Shown here: positions 7,484 to 16,222 of the stretch, one piece after another
Numbering within the stretch: the first letter of the stretch is position 1
How the letters are laid out: the number at the start of each line of letters is the position of its first letter
Assembly: GCA_963816985.1 (NCBI GenBank)
Contig: CAWFMF010000004.1
Span: 3,844,001-3,908,000, forward strand
Length of the DNA: 64,000 bases
Reading direction: 5' to 3'
Source of the DNA: JAIVJM01 sp963816985
GTDB taxonomy: Bacteria > Acidobacteriota > Blastocatellia > Pyrinomonadales > Pyrinomonadaceae
Made by a program: the position numbers and the translations under genes
Notes under the pieces: model-generated
Seen by the model: the letters and a program-made list of their open reading frames with translations, nothing else
The model's database searches: none
Told to the model about the DNA's origin: nothing

Positions 7484-9445
7484 ATGCCTGAATACCTTGC
7501 TCCCGGAGTTTACGTCGAAGAGGTTTCGTACCGCGCCAAGTCCATCGAGGGCGTGAGTACGACCACGACCGGCCTCGTCGGCCCGTCGCGCTTCGGCCCG
7601 CTCGACCTGGAGCCCGATGTCATCACAAGCCTCGGCGAGTTCGAACGTGTCTACGGCGACCGGCGGAGGCTGGAGTTCGGCGACGGCCTTGTGATGGACA
7701 ACTACCTGTGGCACGCGGCGCGGGCTTTCTTCGAGGAGGGCGGCAAGCGCCTCTACGTCTCGCGCATCTTCCGGCCCGCGGACGGCCCGTACCCGCCGCC
7801 GGACTTCGACGACGTGGCGCTCGCAGGGGACATCTACCCGGACGGCCACGGGCGCGCGTCCTTTGGCGACGGCGAGGGGGCGGTACGCATCCGCGCGCGC
7901 TTCCCCGGCGCGGCGGGAAACTTCCGTGTGCGCTTCACGCTCCGTCTGGGTCAGAGCGTGCTCGGCGTCGGGTCCGAACCGAGCCAGCCGACGCTCGGCT
8001 CGCTGCGCCACCGCGACCTCGTCTGGATGAACGACATCACGAGCCCCGTCAGCAGCCCGCTCGGCGGCGGTGGCTTCTACGTCGCCGACCAGTACTTCGA
8101 CACCGACGCCAACCGCCGGACGTGGCGCTTCCTCGACAGCTCGCTCAACCCCGACAACGCCGTGCGACTCTCCGCGCTCACGCCCGACCTCGACCCCGCG
8201 CGCGGCGATCAGGTGCGAGTCGTCAACGTCACCGTCACCGTCATGTCGGCGGACGGCGACGGGCTCCCGTCGGTCTGGGACGGCCTCGCCTTAGACCCCG
8301 CGCACGAGCGCGACGGCGCGCCCGACTCGCTCACCTTCAAGTTCGGCGTCCGTCCCGGCAGCCTCGCGCAGGCGCGCACGCTCCCCATCGTCATCACGCT
8401 CGGCGACGACGTGGACTCCGGCATAGACGTTCTCAGCGCGCTGCTCGCCGCGCGGCCCGACCTCGAAGCCAACCTCTCTGACCCGACGGCGGGCGACGAG
8501 GAGCGAACCGTGGACGTGCTGCTCGAAGGCGGCAACGACGGCCTTCGCCCCGGCGCGACCGAGTACGAGGGCACAGCCGACGACACGACGAGCGTCAAGA
8601 CGGGCTTGAAGTCGCTCGAAGACATCGAGGACATCTCCATCGTCGCCGCGCCGGGCTCGACCTTCAGCTACCAGAACGGCTACCGCGCGGACGCGAACAC
8701 CATCGTCAACCTGCTCATCTCGCACGCCACGCGGATGCGCTACCGCATCGCCGTCATAGACAGCGGCGATGGCCAGTCCATCGCCGACGTGCGCGCCATG
8801 CGCGCCCGCATTGACTCGACCTACGCGGCCTTCTACTACCCGTGGATACGCGTGCTCGACCCCGTGACACGCTCCGAGATAAACCTCCCGCCGTCGGGCT
8901 TCGTCGCGGGCATCTACGCGCGCAACGACGTGACGCGCGCCGTCTACAAGGCCCCGGCCAACGAGGTCGTCAACCTCGCCGTCGGCTTCGAGACGCTCTT
9001 GAACAAGGGGCAGCAGGACGTGCTCAACCCGGACGGCATCAACTGCTTCCGCTACTTCGAGGGGCGCGGCTTCCGTCTTTGGGGCGCGCGCACCGCAAGC
9101 TCCGACCCCGAGTGGAAGTACGTCAACCTGCGGCGCTACTTCATCTACCTCGAACGCTCCATAGACCGGGGCTCGCAGTGGGCGGTCTTCGAGCCGAACG
9201 GCCCGCAGCTCTGGGGCAACGTCCGTCGCACCATCGAGGACTTCCTCCTCAACGAGTGGCAGTCGGGCGCGCTCCTCGGCGACAAGCCGGACAAGGCGTT
9301 CTTCGTGCGCTGCGACCGCTCGACGATGACGCAGAACGACCTCGACAACGGGCGGCTCGTCTGCACGGTCGGCGTCGCGCCGCTCAGGCCCGCCGAGTTC
9401 GTAATCTTCCGCATCGGCCAGTGGACGGCGGATCGAAGACAGTAA
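7484..9445 (+). CDS. Contractile tail sheath protein 1
   Basis: 653-residue phage-type sheath subunit that would polymerise around the tube and contract. The N-terminus (PEYLAPGVYVEEVSYRAKSI) is the signature start of sheath proteins. The conserved core near the C-terminus is also clear: FETLLNKGQQDVLNPDGINC, YFIYLERSIDRGSQWAVFEP, then FLLNEWQSGALLGDKPDKAF and the final RPAEFVIFRIGQW strand that interlocks neighbouring subunits. The middle is variable and surface exposed. ATG 7484 is the start: AAGGAGGA (7473-7480) precedes it and earlier in-frame residues are not family-like. A long palindromic spacer follows before the tube gene. Two sheath genes in one locus is usual for eCIS. Confidence 0.93.
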   Translation: MPEYLAPGVYVEEVSYRAKSIEGVSTTTTGLVGPSRFGPLDLEPDVITSLGEFERVYGDRRRLEFGDGLVMDNYLWHAARAFFEEGGKRLYVSRIFRPADGPYPPPDFDDVALAGDIYPDGHGRASFGDGEGAVRIRARFPGAAGNFRVRFTLRLGQSVLGVGSEPSQPTLGSLRHRDLVWMNDITSPVSSPLGGGGFYVADQYFDTDANRRTWRFLDSSLNPDNAVRLSALTPDLDPARGDQVRVVNVTVTVMSADGDGLPSVWDGLALDPAHERDGAPDSLTFKFGVRPGSLAQARTLPIVITLGDDVDSGIDVLSALLAARPDLEANLSDPTAGDEERTVDVLLEGGNDGLRPGATEYEGTADDTTSVKTGLKSLEDIEDISIVAAPGSTFSYQNGYRADANTIVNLLISHATRMRYRIAVIDSGDGQSIADVRAMRARIDSTYAAFYYPWIRVLDPVTRSEINLPPSGFVAGIYARNDVTRAVYKAPANEVVNLAVGFETLLNKGQQDVLNPDGINCFRYFEGRGFRLWGARTASSDPEWKYVNLRRYFIYLERSIDRGSQWAVFEPNGPQLWGNVRRTIEDFLLNEWQSGALLGDKPDKAFFVRCDRSTMTQNDLDNGRLVCTVGVAPLRPAEFVIFRIGQWTADRRQ

Positions 9446-9623
9446 GACAAATGATGAATGCGGAATGATGAATGATGAATGAAAGACAGTTATCAGTTTT
9501 GAGTTTTGAGTTTTCAGTTTTCAGTGAAGACAGGAACTGAAAACTGAAAACTGTCTACTGAAAACTTCCGGCCATTCATCATTCATCATTCCGCATTCAT
9601 CACTTCTTTAATGGAGGAACGCA
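9446..9623. repeat. Nested long inverted repeat between sheath and tube genes
   Basis: The 178-bp spacer is AT-rich, unlike its surroundings. A perfect 29-bp outer inverted repeat has arms at 9453-9481 (GATGAATGCGGAATGATG...) and 9573-9601. Inside, runs built on CAGTTTTCAGT (about 9510-9525) pair with ACTGAAAACTGAAAAC (9537-9552), and further imperfect copies of both units flank them. The RNA would fold into one long hairpin. Such nested elements are dispersed repeats in some genomes; here it could also stop, slow or protect the mRNA and so set tube versus sheath dosage. AATGGAGG at 9610-9617 serves the next gene. Confidence 0.75.
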
Positions 9624-10076
9624 ATGGCAGTCTTACGTGATCGCCCGTATGTGCAGTTCAACTTCCTGGTAGACCTCGGCACCGGCACGACCGACGGGCC
9701 GGAGGCAGGCTTTCAGGAGTGCAGCAACATCGGCATGGAGGTGACGGTCGCCGAGTACCGCAACGGCAACGAGAAAGAGAACAGCGTCCGCAAAATCACC
9801 GGCCTCAACAAGTCAACGGACGTGACCCTCAAGCGCGGCGTCATCGGCTCGCTCAACCTCTACCAGTGGCTCGACCAGATTCGCAACGGCGACCAGAACG
9901 CCTCGCGCACGGTCACCATCCAGCTCCAGAACGAAGACCACACCGAGGTCGTGCAGACGTGGAAGCTGCTGCGCGCGCGCATCATCAAGCACGTCAGCGG
10001 CCCCATGAACGCGAAGGGCACGGACGTGGCGATGGAAGAATTGACCATCGCCTACGAGCGGCTTGAGATGGAGTGA
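9624..10076 (+). CDS. Tail tube protein 1 (gp19/Hcp-like)
   Basis: 150-residue inner-tube protein. It has the family pattern: N-terminal RPYVQFNFLVDLG strand, a GFQECSNIGMEV loop, TLKRGVIGSLNLYQWLDQIRNG and a C-terminal AMEELTIAYERLEME strand. Rings of this protein stack inside the sheath to form the channel through which cargo passes. ATG 9624 follows GGAGG at 9613-9617. Its stop overlaps the GTG start of sheath 2 (GTGA at 10073-10076), so the two are translationally coupled. Confidence 0.93.
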   Translation: MAVLRDRPYVQFNFLVDLGTGTTDGPEAGFQECSNIGMEVTVAEYRNGNEKENSVRKITGLNKSTDVTLKRGVIGSLNLYQWLDQIRNGDQNASRTVTIQLQNEDHTEVVQTWKLLRARIIKHVSGPMNAKGTDVAMEELTIAYERLEME

Positions 10077-12937
10077 GTGGCCGCCGCAGAGTTGAGGGGG
10101 TTAAGGGTTTGACTGTCGCGCGCACCACACGACGGCTGCCGGGTTTCCGCTTCGAGGCACAGACGCCGCCGCTCGACGAAGTCTTGCCGCGCATGGACGT
10201 GGCGGTCTTCGTCGGCTTCGCGGCGTCGGGGCCGCTCCACCTGCCGGTGGCGGTGGAGGACGCGGCGCAGTTCGCCGCGCTCTTCGGCGCGGACGCGCCG
10301 CTCGCGTGGGACGCGCGGCGCGGCGAGACCGTCTACGCACACCTCGGCCCGGCGGTGCGCGCCTTCTTCCGCAACGGCGGGCGTCGCTGTTGGGTCGTGC
10401 GCGTCGCGGGCCGCACGCGGCCCAACTTCTTACACGTGCCGGGGCTCGCACGCCTCAAGCCCGGCGGACGACTCGCGCCCGCACTCGCGCCCGCGCGCTC
10501 CGAAGGCAGTTGGTCAGACTCTCTGCGTGCGGCTGCGGCGCTCGTCGCGCGCCCGCTGATCGTCAGCCGTTACACCACGCCCTTCGACTTCGAGGTCGAG
10601 TCGCACGGCCCCGACGCGCCGACCACGGGCGACATCCTGCGGCTCAGCTTCGAGGATGGGTACGTGCCGCTCGTGACGGTCAAGTCAGTTACGCCCGCCG
10701 GGGCGGGAGACGCGCCGGGGCGCGCGACCTTGCGCGTCGAGGGCGGGGAGGTTCGCTGGTTCCGCGTTCCCGCCGAGCCGCCCATCGTCAAGACGGGACG
10801 GGCGCAGGTCGTCACCTTCGACGGTCGTAGCAGGACGACGGACGCCGCCGTCGCGCCGGACTCCGCATGGGGAAGGGGACAACCCACGCAGCCCGGAAGG
10901 CCGGTCGCCGTCAACCTCACGCTCTCGCCTGCAGACGCGCCCGCGCCCGGCTCCTTCGTGCGCGCGAAGTTGGGCAACCGGCGGCTGTGGCTGCGCGCCG
11001 ACGAGGTGCGTGTGCTCGCGCGACCCGCGTCGGGCAAGCAGGGGACGGTGCAAGTGTCGGGCGAGGCCGTGTGGCTGCTCAAGAAGAAGCCCACGGGTTC
11101 GCTCAAGCCTCCGGCTGCGTGCGAGAAGCTGCTCTTCGAGCTACGCGTGCGCAGCGGCGACCGAGACCCGCTGAGCCTGACAGACCTCGGCTTCACGCGA
11201 CCACACCCGCGCTTCTGGGGTGCGCTGCCCGCCGACGCAAGCCTCTTCCGGCGCGGCATGGGCGACGACCTTAATCACGACGCAGTCCGGCGCGAGACCG
11301 AAGCTCCGCGTTTCCCGCTCGCAGGCCCCTGCGGGCCGAAAGCGCCCGACGCATACCTGCCGGTACTGATGCCGACCTTCCCGGTGGAGTATCTGGGGCC
11401 GCGCAGGCGTCGCCGGACGGCGCTTGAGCGCGACGGCCTCGCAGAGTTCGGCGCGGAACTCTTCCTCGACCGCGAGTTGAAAGAGACGGGCACCGCCGAC
11501 CTGCTCTCGCGCGCAGACTTCATACGCGACCAGAGCGCGCGGCCTCGCGCCCTCGTCGGCATTCACGCGGCGCTCGACCTTGAGGAGGCGACCATCATCG
11601 TCGTCCCCGACGCGACCCACACGGGCTGGGAAGAGAAGCGCGAGGGCGAGCCGCACCCGCAACCGTCCGAGCCGCTCGCACACCCGGAGTGGTGGCGCTT
11701 CCTCGACTGCGAACAGAGGCGCGACGCGCCGCCCGCCGAAGCGCCGCTCAGAGAGAACTTCCTCGACTGCGGTCTCCGCGTCGTCGCCGCGCCGACGCTC
11801 GCGTCGGGCGAGCCGGAAGCGTCGGGCACGGTCGCGCTCTCGTGGGCGGGCGAGCCGGACGCGCGCTTCATACTCGAAGAGGCGACGACTCCGGACTGGG
11901 CCGACTCGGCGGTCATCTACGCGGGCGCGGACACCCAGACAATCGTCTACGGGCGCGCGAGCGGCAGTTACTTCTACCGCGTGCGCGCCGAGGCCGGAGG
12001 TTATTCGAGCAACTGGTCGAACGGAGTCGGCGTGCGCGTGCAATCCGCGAGCGGCTGGCAATCAAAGCCCGCGACCTCTTTCCGGCCCGACACGCTGCTC
12101 GAAGTCCACTGCTCTTTGCTGCGAGTCTGCGCCGCGCGCGCAGACCTCTTCGCAGTCCTCTCGCTGCCCGACCACTACCGCGAGGAGGAAGCGCGCGTCC
12201 ACGCGCGTCAACTCAGACCGGCGGCGGGCGCGTCGCGGTTCGTGCCGGTCGGGCAGGGGCTCGTCGCGCCGCTCGGATTCGGAGAGACGCGCGCTCTCTC
12301 CTTCGGCGCGGTCTATCACCCGTGGGTCGTCAGTTCGGGCGAGGGCGGGCGCGAAGGTCTCCGCAGATGTCCGCCCGACGGGGCCGCAGCCGGACTCATC
12401 GCGCGCCGGGCCTTCGCGCGCGGGGCGTGGGTCGCGCCCGCCAACGACCCTTTGCGCGGCGTGGTCGCGCTCGATCCGCCGCTCAGACGCACGCACCTCG
12501 CGTCGTTGCAGGAGGCGCAAGTGAACGTCGTGCGGCAGGAGACGCGCGGCTTCATGTTGCTGAGCGCCGACACTTTGAGCGACGACGTGGACTACCGGCC
12601 CATCGGCGTGCGCCGCCTCCTCAGTTTGCTCCGACGGATGGCGCTGCGGCTCGGGGCGACATACGTCTTCGAGCCGCACGACGATGCCTTCCGCCGACTC
12701 GTGCGCCGGGGCTTCGAGGGGATGCTCGGCGAGATGTTCGCGCGCGGGGCGTTCGCAGGGGCGTCGCCCGCCGAGTCGTTCCGTGTCGTCACCGATAGCA
12801 CGCTCAACACGAACCAGATGACAGACCTCGGTCGCTTCGTCGTCGAGTTGAAGGTCGCGCCCTCTTTGCCGCTGACCTTCCTGACCATCCGCCTCGTCCA
12901 GAGCGGCGACCGCGGGATGGCCGCGGAGGAGGGCTGA
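10073..12937 (+). CDS. Contractile tail sheath protein 2 with Fn3-like insert
   Basis: 954 residues, far longer than a usual sheath (about 350-650). The C-terminal core is sheath-like: HLASLQEAQVNVVRQETRGF, DYRPIGVRRLLSLLRRMALR, LGATYVFEPHDDAFRRLVRR, and the interlocking end LPLTFLTIRLVQ. The N-terminal third (MDVAVFVGFAASGPLHLPV, GPAVRAFFRNGGRRCWVVRV) matches domain I. Residues about 565-660 form an inserted fibronectin-III-like domain (GTVALSWAGEPDARFILEEA, GSYFYRVRAEAGGYSSNWSN) that would decorate the outside of the trunk. GTG 10073 is the coupled start; TTG 10109 is an alternative nearer to the family start. It may form a specialised sheath layer such as the ring nearest the baseplate, as known for Afp/PVC minor sheaths; that is inference. 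Confidence 0.9.
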   Translation: MSGRRRVEGVKGLTVARTTRRLPGFRFEAQTPPLDEVLPRMDVAVFVGFAASGPLHLPVAVEDAAQFAALFGADAPLAWDARRGETVYAHLGPAVRAFFRNGGRRCWVVRVAGRTRPNFLHVPGLARLKPGGRLAPALAPARSEGSWSDSLRAAAALVARPLIVSRYTTPFDFEVESHGPDAPTTGDILRLSFEDGYVPLVTVKSVTPAGAGDAPGRATLRVEGGEVRWFRVPAEPPIVKTGRAQVVTFDGRSRTTDAAVAPDSAWGRGQPTQPGRPVAVNLTLSPADAPAPGSFVRAKLGNRRLWLRADEVRVLARPASGKQGTVQVSGEAVWLLKKKPTGSLKPPAACEKLLFELRVRSGDRDPLSLTDLGFTRPHPRFWGALPADASLFRRGMGDDLNHDAVRRETEAPRFPLAGPCGPKAPDAYLPVLMPTFPVEYLGPRRRRRTALERDGLAEFGAELFLDRELKETGTADLLSRADFIRDQSARPRALVGIHAALDLEEATIIVVPDATHTGWEEKREGEPHPQPSEPLAHPEWWRFLDCEQRRDAPPAEAPLRENFLDCGLRVVAAPTLASGEPEASGTVALSWAGEPDARFILEEATTPDWADSAVIYAGADTQTIVYGRASGSYFYRVRAEAGGYSSNWSNGVGVRVQSASGWQSKPATSFRPDTLLEVHCSLLRVCAARADLFAVLSLPDHYREEEARVHARQLRPAAGASRFVPVGQGLVAPLGFGETRALSFGAVYHPWVVSSGEGGREGLRRCPPDGAAAGLIARRAFARGAWVAPANDPLRGVVALDPPLRRTHLASLQEAQVNVVRQETRGFMLLSADTLSDDVDYRPIGVRRLLSLLRRMALRLGATYVFEPHDDAFRRLVRRGFEGMLGEMFARGAFAGASPAESFRVVTDSTLNTNQMTDLGRFVVELKVAPSLPLTFLTIRLVQSGDRGMAAEEG

Positions 12938-12940
12938 AGC

Positions 12941-13468
12941 GTGGCGATACCCTTTCTCGAATTCGGCACGAGCCCGTTCGCGGCCTTCAACTTCGCCGTC
13001 GAGATACACGTCCCCGGCGTCTCGAAGCAGGTGTGCAACGCCGCTTTCTCGGAGTGCGACGGGTTGGAGATGACGATGGAGGTGAAGACCATCCGCGAGG
13101 GCGGCAACAACTCGCGGATGATTCGACTGACCGGCCCCGCCGGACTCGGCACGCTGACGCTCAAGCGCGGCATGACCTTCAACTTCGACCTCTGGGACTG
13201 GTTCGCCGCCGTCGGCAAGAACCCACGCCTGCGCGTGGACGCCGAGGTCGTCATCTTCGACAGCAACGGCGTGACCAGAGTCGCGAGCTTCGTCCTGACG
13301 AGCTGCGTGCCGGTCAAGCTCAAGGCTCCGGCGCTCAACGCCAAGGACGGCATCGTCGCCGTCGAAGAGCTGCAACTCGCCTACGAGTCGCTGTCGCTGA
13401 AGAAGCCCGACCCCGACGACGCGATGCTCTCGAAAATGACCGGCGGGCTTTCGGACAAGTTCGGGTGA
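12941..13468 (+). CDS. Tail tube protein 2 (baseplate-proximal tube candidate)
   Basis: 175 residues of the gp19/T4-like tube family: AAFNFAVEIHVPG strand, AAFSECDGLEMTMEVKTIRE, TLKRGMTFNFDLWDWFAAVG and the ending VEELQLAYESLSL, plus a 20-residue C-terminal extension absent from tube 1. A second, slightly longer tube protein next to the LysM baseplate gene is typical of eCIS, where it makes the first ring on the hub. Start GTG 12941, three bases after the sheath 2 stop. Assignment to the baseplate-proximal ring comes from gene order, not from a diagnostic residue. Confidence 0.9.
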   Translation: MAIPFLEFGTSPFAAFNFAVEIHVPGVSKQVCNAAFSECDGLEMTMEVKTIREGGNNSRMIRLTGPAGLGTLTLKRGMTFNFDLWDWFAAVGKNPRLRVDAEVVIFDSNGVTRVASFVLTSCVPVKLKAPALNAKDGIVAVEELQLAYESLSLKKPDPDDAMLSKMTGGLSDKFG

Positions 13469-13477
13469 GGAGGTGGA

Positions 13478-14206
13478 ATGGGAGACGAAGTCAAAGTCGA
13501 GCGCGCGCAGTTGTGGGCGCTGAACTCGGACGGCTCGGAGGACAAGACCAAGACCGTCCACGTCCAGTTCAACCCCGAGACGCTGAAGGTCTCGTTCGCC
13601 AACCAGATCAAGACCGACGGCAACCAGACGGGGACGAGCAGCACGCTCTACGTCGGTCAGGGCACGACCAAGATGAGCGTCCAGCTCTGGTTCGACGTGA
13701 CCGCGCCGCTGCGGGTAGATTTCGCGGAGTACAAGGGGGTCACGGATGTGCGCGAGCTGACCGAAAAGATTGCCTACTTCATTAAGCCCAAAGACGAGCA
13801 GTTCACGAACAAGGATGGGAAGAGCGAGACGCGCTACATCCCGCCGGGCGTGCGCTTCATCTGGGGCACGTTCCAGTTCGACGGCATCATGGAGACGTTC
13901 GAAGAGTCTTTAGAGTTCTTCTCGCCGGAAGGCAAGCCCCTGCGCGCGAGCGTCTCGCTCGGACTCTCGCAGCAGAAGATCGAGTTCAAACGCGCCGAGG
14001 GCAAGGGCCAGCCGCCGGGCGCGGGCGCGCCGGGCACAGACCCGCTCGCCGAAGCGCCCTCCGGCTCGTCTCTGCAAAAGCTCGCGGCGGGGCTCGGCAA
14101 GGCGGAAGAGTGGCAGCGCATCGCGCGCAACAACGGCATCGAGAACCCGCGGCTGCTGAGCCCCGGCCAGCTCATAGACATGAACGCCTCGAAGCTCAGG
14201 GGCTAA
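13478..14206 (+). CDS. LysM baseplate/tube-adaptor protein (Afp7/Pvc7-like)
   Basis: 242 residues of the CIS tube protein family. The N-terminal domain shows VHVQFNPETLKVSFANQIK and TTKMSVQLWFDVT, and then PPGVRFIWGTFQFDGIMETF with EFFSPEGKPLRASVSLGLS, the gp53/gpX-like fold linking tube to baseplate. A Gly/Pro/Ala linker (about 178-196) leads to a LysM-type domain at about 197-238 (SLQKLAAGLGKAEEWQRIAR, LLSPGQLIDM). In the family this joins the tube rings to the hub; LysM here is structural rather than proof of peptidoglycan binding. AGGAGG at 13469-13474 precedes ATG 13478. Confidence 0.9.
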   Translation: MGDEVKVERAQLWALNSDGSEDKTKTVHVQFNPETLKVSFANQIKTDGNQTGTSSTLYVGQGTTKMSVQLWFDVTAPLRVDFAEYKGVTDVRELTEKIAYFIKPKDEQFTNKDGKSETRYIPPGVRFIWGTFQFDGIMETFEESLEFFSPEGKPLRASVSLGLSQQKIEFKRAEGKGQPPGAGAPGTDPLAEAPSGSSLQKLAAGLGKAEEWQRIARNNGIENPRLLSPGQLIDMNASKLRG

Positions 14207-14224
14207 AGGCATGGAGGAGCGAGC

Positions 14225-14392
14225 ATGCCCGTCGTCATCAGCGATTTCGAGGTCGTAGTAGAGCCGCCGGCCTCGCCGACGCCCGTCGCCGAAGGCCCAA
14301 CCGAGACGGAGTCGGTCGTCTTAACGCCGACCGAGGTGGAGATGCTGCTTGAGCGGCAGGCCGAGCGCGACGCGCGCGTGCGCGCACACTGA
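14225..14392 (+). CDS. DUF5908-like small protein
   Basis: A 55-residue gene with a strong ribosome binding site (GGAGGAG, 14213-14219). It starts MPVVISDFEVVVEP, passes through a Pro/Thr/Glu linker, and ends in a helix (TPTEVEMLLERQAERDARVR). This matches the pattern of DUF5908 proteins (MPIxIxE..., then a charged helix), which in eCIS loci lie between the LysM protein and the hub. Position and pattern agree, so I regard it as a real gene despite its size. Its function in the baseplate is unknown. Confidence 0.7.
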   Translation: MPVVISDFEVVVEPPASPTPVAEGPTETESVVLTPTEVEMLLERQAERDARVRAH

Positions 14393-14404
14393 GCCGGAAG
14401 ACCT

Positions 14405-15472
14405 ATGCCCGACGCACCCCTCATCAACAGCGCGCGCCCCGTCATCGCACTCGACGGGCGGGAAGAGCGCGCGCTCTCCGACGGCCTGACGAGACTCGCC
14501 ATCGGCGAGGACACCGAAGGGCTCTACCGTTGCGAAACCACGTTCGGCAACTGGGGCGACGTGGGTGGCCGCGCCGACTACCTCTACTTCGACCGGCGCA
14601 AGCTCGACTTCGGCAAAGCCCTGCGCGTCTCGCTGCACGGCAACACGCTCTTCGACGGGCGCATCACCGCGCTCGAAGCGCAGTACAGAGAGAACGGGCC
14701 GCGTCACTTAAACGTGCTCGCCGAAGACCGCTTCCAAGACCTGCGGATGACGCGCCGCACGCGCACCTTCGCCGACGTGACCGACGCGGACGTGTTCACG
14801 CGCGTCGCCAACGACCACGGGCTGACATCCGACGTTGACGTGAAGGGGCCGCAGCACAAGGTGCTCTCGCAGACCAACCAGAGCGACCTCGCGTTCATGC
14901 GCGAGCGCGCGCGCGCCGCCGACGCGGAGGTCTGGATGGACGGCTCGACGCTCCACGCGAAGGGGCGCTCAAGCCGCGACGGCGGGACGCGCAAGCTCAC
15001 CTACGGGGCCGAGCTTTCGGAGTTCTCAGTGCTGGCCGACCTCGCTCACCAGCGCACGAGCGTCTTCGCCAACGGCTGGGACGTAGCGGGCAAGCGCGGC
15101 CTACAGTTCGAGGCGACTGACTCAGTCATCGGCTCGGAGCTCGACCGCGACACGAGCGGCGCGAGCATCCTCCAGTCGGCCTTCGGGCCGCGCAAAGAGG
15201 CGCTCGCGCACACCGTCCCGCTCACGGAGCAGGAGGCGCAGTCGCACGCCGAGTCCTTCTTCAAGCGGACGGCCCGGCGCTTCGTCGTCGGGCGCGGCGT
15301 CTGCACGGCGTCGGCGGGCCTGCGCGTGGGCGGCTACGTCGAACTTGCCGGGCTCGGCCCACTCTTCAATGGTCGTTACTACGTCTCGGAGGTCAGGCAC
15401 ACATTCGACTTCGCGCGCGGCGTCCGCACGACCTTCACAGCCGAGCGTCCCGGACTCGGGCGCACGAACTGA
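14405..15472 (+). CDS. Baseplate hub protein (gpD / late control D, VgrG N-terminal-like)
   Basis: 355 residues of the phage late control gene D family, the trimeric hub under the spike (VgrG N-terminal part; gp27-like). Features: DGLTRLAIGEDTEGLYRCET, the LYFDRRKLDFGKALRVSLHG barrel, FDGRITALEAQYRENGPRHL, MTRRTRTFADVTDADVFTRV, the SQTNQSDLAFMRERARAADA helix and GGYVELAGLGPLFNGRYYVS near the end. In Afp8/VgrG the hub and spike are fused; here the spike is the next gene, as in phage P2 and in many non-enterobacterial eCIS. It starts at ATG 14405, twelve bases after the DUF5908-like stop. Confidence 0.9.
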   Translation: MPDAPLINSARPVIALDGREERALSDGLTRLAIGEDTEGLYRCETTFGNWGDVGGRADYLYFDRRKLDFGKALRVSLHGNTLFDGRITALEAQYRENGPRHLNVLAEDRFQDLRMTRRTRTFADVTDADVFTRVANDHGLTSDVDVKGPQHKVLSQTNQSDLAFMRERARAADAEVWMDGSTLHAKGRSSRDGGTRKLTYGAELSEFSVLADLAHQRTSVFANGWDVAGKRGLQFEATDSVIGSELDRDTSGASILQSAFGPRKEALAHTVPLTEQEAQSHAESFFKRTARRFVVGRGVCTASAGLRVGGYVELAGLGPLFNGRYYVSEVRHTFDFARGVRTTFTAERPGLGRTN

Positions 15473-15501
15473 GAGCCGACACAGGAAGGCAGGAGCCAGA
15501 G

Positions 15502-16218
15502 GTGCTTGCTCATACTTTAATCGAAGAGCTATTCGACGAGCGCGTGCCGCGCGGCTTAGGTGGCCGCTGGTACGGCGTCTATCCGGCGCTCGTGAGCGAC
15601 ATTAAAGACCCGGACGGGCAGGGGCGCGTCCGCGTCACGCTGCCGTGGGCCCCCGACACGGGCGGCGAGCGTTACGAGGCTTGGGCGCGCGTCGCAACCC
15701 TGATGGGCGGCAACAACCGAGGGAGCTGGTTCATCCCCGACGTGAACGACGAGGTGCTCGTGGTCTTCGAGGGGGGCGACCCGCGACGCCCTTACTGCAT
15801 CGGCGGGCTCTGGAACGGCAGCGACTCGCCGCCTGAATCCATGGACGGCGCGGGCCGCAACAACCGCAAGGTCATCCGCTCGCGCAACGGCGTGAAGGTC
15901 ACGCTCGACGACTCGGACGGGCAGGAGAAACTTATCTTAGAGACGCCCGGCGGCCAGCGCGTGACGATGAAGGACGGGCCGGGCGAGGTGGACATCGAGG
16001 ACAGCAACGGCAACTCCGTCAAGCTTCAAACGAGCGGCATCACCGTCACGGCCTCCGCGAAGGTGACGGTCAACGCGAGTCTCGTTCAGGTCTCGGCGAG
16101 CATGGTGACGGTGGACGCGGGGATGTCGAAGTTCAGCGGCGTCGTGCAGGCCGACACGGTCATCTGCAACTCAATCATCAGCGCCTCGTACACGCCGGGC
16201 GCGGGCAACATCTGGTGA
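15502..16218 (+). CDS. Spike protein (gpV/gp5-like baseplate assembly protein V)
   Basis: 238-residue central spike. Residues about 22-115 form the OB-fold domain shared by gpV, gp5 and VgrG (YPALVSDIKDPDGQGRVRVT, RVATLMGGNNRGSWFIPDVN, EVLVVFEGGDPRRPYCIGGL). Residues about 125-230 form the repetitive triple-stranded beta-helix needle (GVKVTLDDSDGQEKLILETP, GPGEVDIEDSNGNSVKLQTS, KVTVNASLVQVSASMVTVDA). The C-terminus (SASYTPGAGNIW) would face the tip. No PAAR cap gene was found next to it. Start GTG 15502 with CAGGAG upstream. Confidence 0.9.
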   Translation: MLAHTLIEELFDERVPRGLGGRWYGVYPALVSDIKDPDGQGRVRVTLPWAPDTGGERYEAWARVATLMGGNNRGSWFIPDVNDEVLVVFEGGDPRRPYCIGGLWNGSDSPPESMDGAGRNNRKVIRSRNGVKVTLDDSDGQEKLILETPGGQRVTMKDGPGEVDIEDSNGNSVKLQTSGITVTASAKVTVNASLVQVSASMVTVDAGMSKFSGVVQADTVICNSIISASYTPGAGNIW

Positions 16219-16222
16219 GCCG

